22,726 nt of DNA, taken from the NCBI GenBank assembly GCA_015680685.1, contig MNCI01007775.1:1-22726 (forward strand), given 5' to 3'. This document shows positions 19,745 to 22,726 of this stretch, piece after piece. Position 1 is the stretch's first letter. Each line of letters begins with the position of its first letter. Below the pieces are notes generated by a model. That model had not been told where the DNA came from, did no database searches, and saw only the letters and a program-made list of their open reading frames with translations. This DNA is from Gnetum montanum (Eukaryota > Streptophyta > Gnetopsida > Gnetales > Gnetaceae). The position numbers were made by a program, and so were the translations under genes.

Positions 19745-19799
19745 ATCTTTATTCGAGCAACATTGTACCTGAACACAAGTTGTGTACGGCAATAAAGAT
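19745..19799 (+). promoter_or_regulatory. R-region poly(A) hairpin of element B
   Basis: ATCTTTATT (19745-19753) pairs perfectly with AATAAAGAT (19791-19799) across a 37-nt loop. The AATAAA signal is in the 3' arm. Confidence 0.7.
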
Positions 19800-20237
19800 G
19801 AACTTCCTGGATAAACCTTATAGTGCATGGAATAGGCTAATTAGGATTTTATTTACTATTATTTATTATTCATTATTTACTACTTTCTCTCTCAACCCTT
19901 TCCTCCTAGTTAAGTGCCTCAGTACAACCACTTCGAGCACTTGTGTTATGCGTGGTGATCCCAGCAATGATTAGCGTTTGGTAGCCACGATTGCATCAGT
20001 TCAGGGTGTGTACAATAAGTGGAAATGGATGTTAACACTAGGTAATTTAGACTTAGTTAGTTAGAGTTAGTTAGTTAATCTTCTCAACCCTTCAACTCAA
20101 TAGCATAGGAGATATAAACCGAAAAGACCATAAAAATCATATACCTCAGACTTACTTAACCATACACCGTGACAACTACAAGTAAGTCTAGGAAGACAAC
20201 GAATGATTAACCTTAAGTTTTCCATGAGGCGTGTAGG

Positions 20238-20348
20238 CACTTAGTCTGCAGAGTTCGACCGGATCGCGCGTGTTACGCTCGTATTTGTATGGTTGAGTGT
20301 AGGGGTACCTCGCCACTCATCATTGGCACCGTTGCCAGGGACTAAGTG
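20238..20348 (+). promoter_or_regulatory. Inverted repeat flanking the PBS
   Basis: CACTTAGTC (20238-20246, in U5) and GACTAAGTG (20340-20348, just after the PBS) are perfect 9-bp inverted repeats. They could form a U5-leader stem presenting the PBS. Confidence 0.5.
20324..20341 (+). promoter_or_regulatory. Primer binding site of element B (tRNA-Asp)
   Basis: TGGCACCGTTGCCAGGGA differs at two bases from TGGCGCCGTTGCCGGGGA, the complement of the plant tRNA-Asp 3' end. Both changes are G to A at former CpG sites. Confidence 0.9.
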
Positions 20349-20466
20349 TTTGTGCGCTAAGTAGAACATAGGATATTATTCACATAGTTGGGAGCTTAAA
20401 TGAACCTTAGGGTTAATCAAATAAGAAAAATTATATAATGGTCAAATAGCACACCGATAAGACATC

Positions 20467-22654
20467 ATGTCTTCCTCTTCTTCTCACAAGAGCACATCAC
20501 CTAGGGATAATACAAAGAATAGTCGGCAATCAAAAACACATAACCTAAATGCACCAGTTCCTCAGTAGTATAGAGTGGAATATGCTCATCCCGATGAGTG
20601 TATTCCCAATTTTACTTTTATCTTCTACCAAGATGAATAGATGCGCTGGAGAGACCTGCACGGTAACATAGTGTTACCTCCAGATCATGCAATCCCTAAC
20701 ATGCTTCTCCGTGCTTTGGCATAGATTGGCATGACAGAATTATATGCTGAATACGTTATGGGTGATTTTGACATAAGGGATTACCATCCCACAGCTTTAC
20801 AACGTATGAGGAACTCAAGGAAGGAGAGCCAATATACACTGTTGAAGGGCAAAGNTACCTCTGGGTGCAATCATGAAGAACATAACGGAGAGGATAAAAG
20901 TAAGAAAAATGAGAGACCTCAACGAGAGAGTCAAGAGAGAGGACAAGGGCATGAACAAAGGGAAAGTAGGGAACAATGAAGACATCACAAGCGTCATGAA
21001 AGAGACGATCATGATGAGCCCCTACTTGCAACCCAAAGCATGCTCGATATAACGGAGGTAGTCAAAATCCCAACAAGGCATTTAAAAGATAAATGGATCA
21101 AGCGTTTAGACATGAACAACATCCCACACTTTGAGGGGGGATACAACGCTAATCCACAGCATCATTTACAGGCATTCCATGATGCCTGTGCCTTGCAAAA
21201 CATAGAGAACGAGTGGCAAAAACTTAAGTTATTTCCCAGGACACTCATCAAGGAAGCAGAGGGTAGGTATCGATCCTTAGAATCGGAAATCATCAGGAGG
21301 TGGAGTACGATGTTAGAACTCTTTAATGATAAGTATCAAAACTCTAGAGTGTCTAATTTGCATAAGCAGATCCAAGGATGGAACCAAGGTACTCATGAAC
21401 CCTTGGATGCTGCCATGGGCTGCTACTACGCATTATTACATCGTTGCTCGGGTCATGGTTACGCACAACGGGATTAACTCCACCACATCGTAGATGGTCT
21501 AAGGTATGAGACTAGGAGAACCCTTGGGACTTATGCCCAAGGATGATTATCAGAACTTAGATCCCATGAGATTCATCGATTGTTGGAACAAGTAGCAAAA
21601 GAAGAAGGGTAGCTATGAAAAAGGGAACGTGCGGAAGAATACAACCATGATCCCTCTCTTCGAAAGAAGGGAGTGAAATTTTGCGATCAAGAGGATGAGT
21701 CACCAATTGAAGAGTTGGTGAATAGGAAAACCTTACCGCTTTAAAAACTAACAACAGAAGTAGTGACTAAGGTAGAAGAAGTATGGAGCTCCTTAGATAG
21801 TAAAATTGAAACTGTCCTAAAGATCGTAGAGGAGTCTAAGGAGGAACAAAGTAGTGACAAAGGTAAGACAAAGTGGAGAGATTTAGGCCCTGCACATGAT
21901 AAGGATAAGGGGAAAATTACTATCTCTGATGAGGTTGTGGAATCAGACACATACGATGATGGTGGATGTGAGATCTGCCACTATGACCATCCTAAGAGAT
22001 GTTGTCCAATCATCTCACATCTACAAGGGTCTGGGGTGTATGCACTTAACCCGAGACTCAACAAACGGTAGACACCCCCGTAGGTTACCTTATCCCCAAG
22101 GTAACCCAAGATAGTTCCACCAACCCTTAACATATTATCCAAGTGGAACTCTACCACAACCCATCAGACAACATCAGCAGTAGCAATACCGATAGTCATG
22201 GGGGATGCCACCGCCTAAACATCAATACCCTTACCAGCAGCCTGATCCTTATGGATACTACGTGCAGCAGCCGATTTCTCCAAGTGACTCTATGGGTCAC
22301 ACAACTCCCCAACGTCTCTACCAAGTTTGGGAGTACTTTAGGATGACTCCTTCTCCTCTGGGAGATGCTCTATACCATCCTCATCATCCATCTGCACCTC
22401 TTCCACTGGTAGTTTTCACAACACCTCCTGCTCCAACAATGCAAGGGGAACTCCCTACTCAATCATAGAAATACCACGCTACAAGAGTAGTAAACATTTA
22501 ACCTGCCACTGGTTCTGACAACTGTAAAAAGAGAAGACCCTTCTTCAAAATTAGAAGCCTAGATAAGCTCTCACAACAACAAGCGGTTGAGTCTAGGTAT
22601 GCTCCTCCAACACATAAAACTTCGGAGCACCCTTCAGTCCAAAATCAGAGCTTA
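20467..22654 (+). pseudogene. gag: Gag of element B, decayed
   Basis: Gag packages the element RNA. ATG at 20467 (MSSSSSHKSTSP) lies 125 bp after the PBS and matches the start in M. The frame then holds to 22071 with several in-frame stops (for example at 21475 and in LSEL upstream). Visible are HPDECIPNFTF, a basic Arg/Glu-rich part (20870-20975), GGYNANPQHHLQAFHDACAL, and the capsid domain (LKLFPRTLIKEAEG, MLELFNDKYQ, KQIQGWNQGTHEPLDAA). A zinc-knuckle-like CEICHYDHPKRCC sits at 21967-22005, with three residues between the second Cys and His rather than the usual four. After a frameshift near 22072-22205 a Pro/Gln/Tyr-rich linker (YPYQQPDPYGYYVQQP) continues. About 260 bp present in M are missing at the n at 20855. 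Confidence 0.85.
20855..20855. other. Single-n assembly join inside gag of B
   Basis: Aligning with M (10095 to 9833, minus strand) shows about 260 bp, including the Ser-rich low-complexity stretch, missing here. The n probably marks an unsized gap. Confidence 0.65.
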
Positions 22655-22726
22655 ATGCATACGATTATGTTAACGCATACCGTAATCGACTGGATCAAGG
22701 TAGGCCACCTTCCCAGGAAACTAACT
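22655..22726 (+). pseudogene. pol: Start of the protease region of element B (partial)
   Basis: The last 24 codons read through HTVIDWIKVGHLPRK, nearly identical to HAVTDWIKVGHLPRK just before the protease of M. The catalytic D-L-G lies beyond the window. This shows that B, unlike A, leads from gag into pol. Confidence 0.75.

Larger units (their letters stand above)
19567..20322 (+). repeat. 5' LTR of element B (756 bp)
   Basis: It starts TGATGAG and ends CTCGCCACTCATCA, followed by T and the PBS. It contains the palindrome block, TATA box, poly(A) hairpin and the GGTTGAGTGTAGGGGTACC end common to all LTRs here. Confidence 0.92.
19567..22726 (+). mobile_element. Element B: 5' part of a Ty3/gypsy (Athila/Tat-type) retrotransposon
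   Basis: 5' LTR, PBS, leader, gag and the start of the protease region, running off the right edge. It is closer to M than to A in LTR and gag. The bases before the LTR are AACTG, the expected target duplication; the partner lies outside the window. Whether pol and ORF3 are present beyond the protease start cannot be seen. Confidence 0.9.

Overview
The window looks like repeat-rich nuclear DNA of a seed plant. I see no convincing host gene. Almost everything belongs to one family of long-terminal-repeat retrotransposons of the Ty3/gypsy type, non-chromovirus (Athila/Tat) side. The grounds are a primer binding site matching the 3' end of plant tRNA-Asp, a protease with the D-L-G active site typical of that clade, the order gag-PR-RT-RH-INT, and a long extra region between pol and the 3' LTR. 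The species cannot be named from the sequence.

Layout. (1) 110-1638 is a plus-strand gag fragment of element A. It contains a small antisense LTR piece bounded by single n's. (2) 1639-11186 is a complete minus-strand element (M), 9.5 kb, with two LTRs, a PPT, a PBS, gag and pol. It is flanked by the 5-bp target duplication CCAAT, so M jumped into A. (3) 11187-17174 resumes element A. The gag frame stays open across the insertion point to a stop at 11460-11462. There is no pol. Then come a long non-coding stretch, a promoter-like block, a probable 5' UTR intron, a decayed roughly 900-codon coiled-coil ORF (ORF3) and the 3' LTR of A. (4) 17175-19566 is AT-rich DNA with no gene but a four-copy tandem repeat of 97 bp. 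(5) 19567-22726 is the 5' part of a third, plus-strand element (B): LTR, PBS, leader, gag and the first codons of the protease region. It runs off the window.

How the parts fit. M and B are gag-pol elements (B as far as it can be seen). A has gag plus ORF3 but no pol. M keeps the branch point, splice acceptor and ATG of ORF3 but has lost the ORF body. All LTRs share the ends TGATGAG...CTCATCA, a block of palindromic GCGATATCGC motifs upstream of a TATA box, and a hairpin that pairs the AATAAA signal. The same palindrome-plus-TATA block sits inside A upstream of ORF3. This suggests that ORF3 has (or had) its own LTR-like promoter and a spliced leader. That arrangement, and the possible division of labour between pol-bearing and ORF3-bearing relatives, is the most unusual thing here.

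All copies are decayed. Gag and pol carry in-frame stops, and M has lost residues of the RT and integrase active sites. The kinds of change fit deamination of methylated CG and CHG sites. Several single-n positions and one N run are assembly gaps whose lengths are not real.
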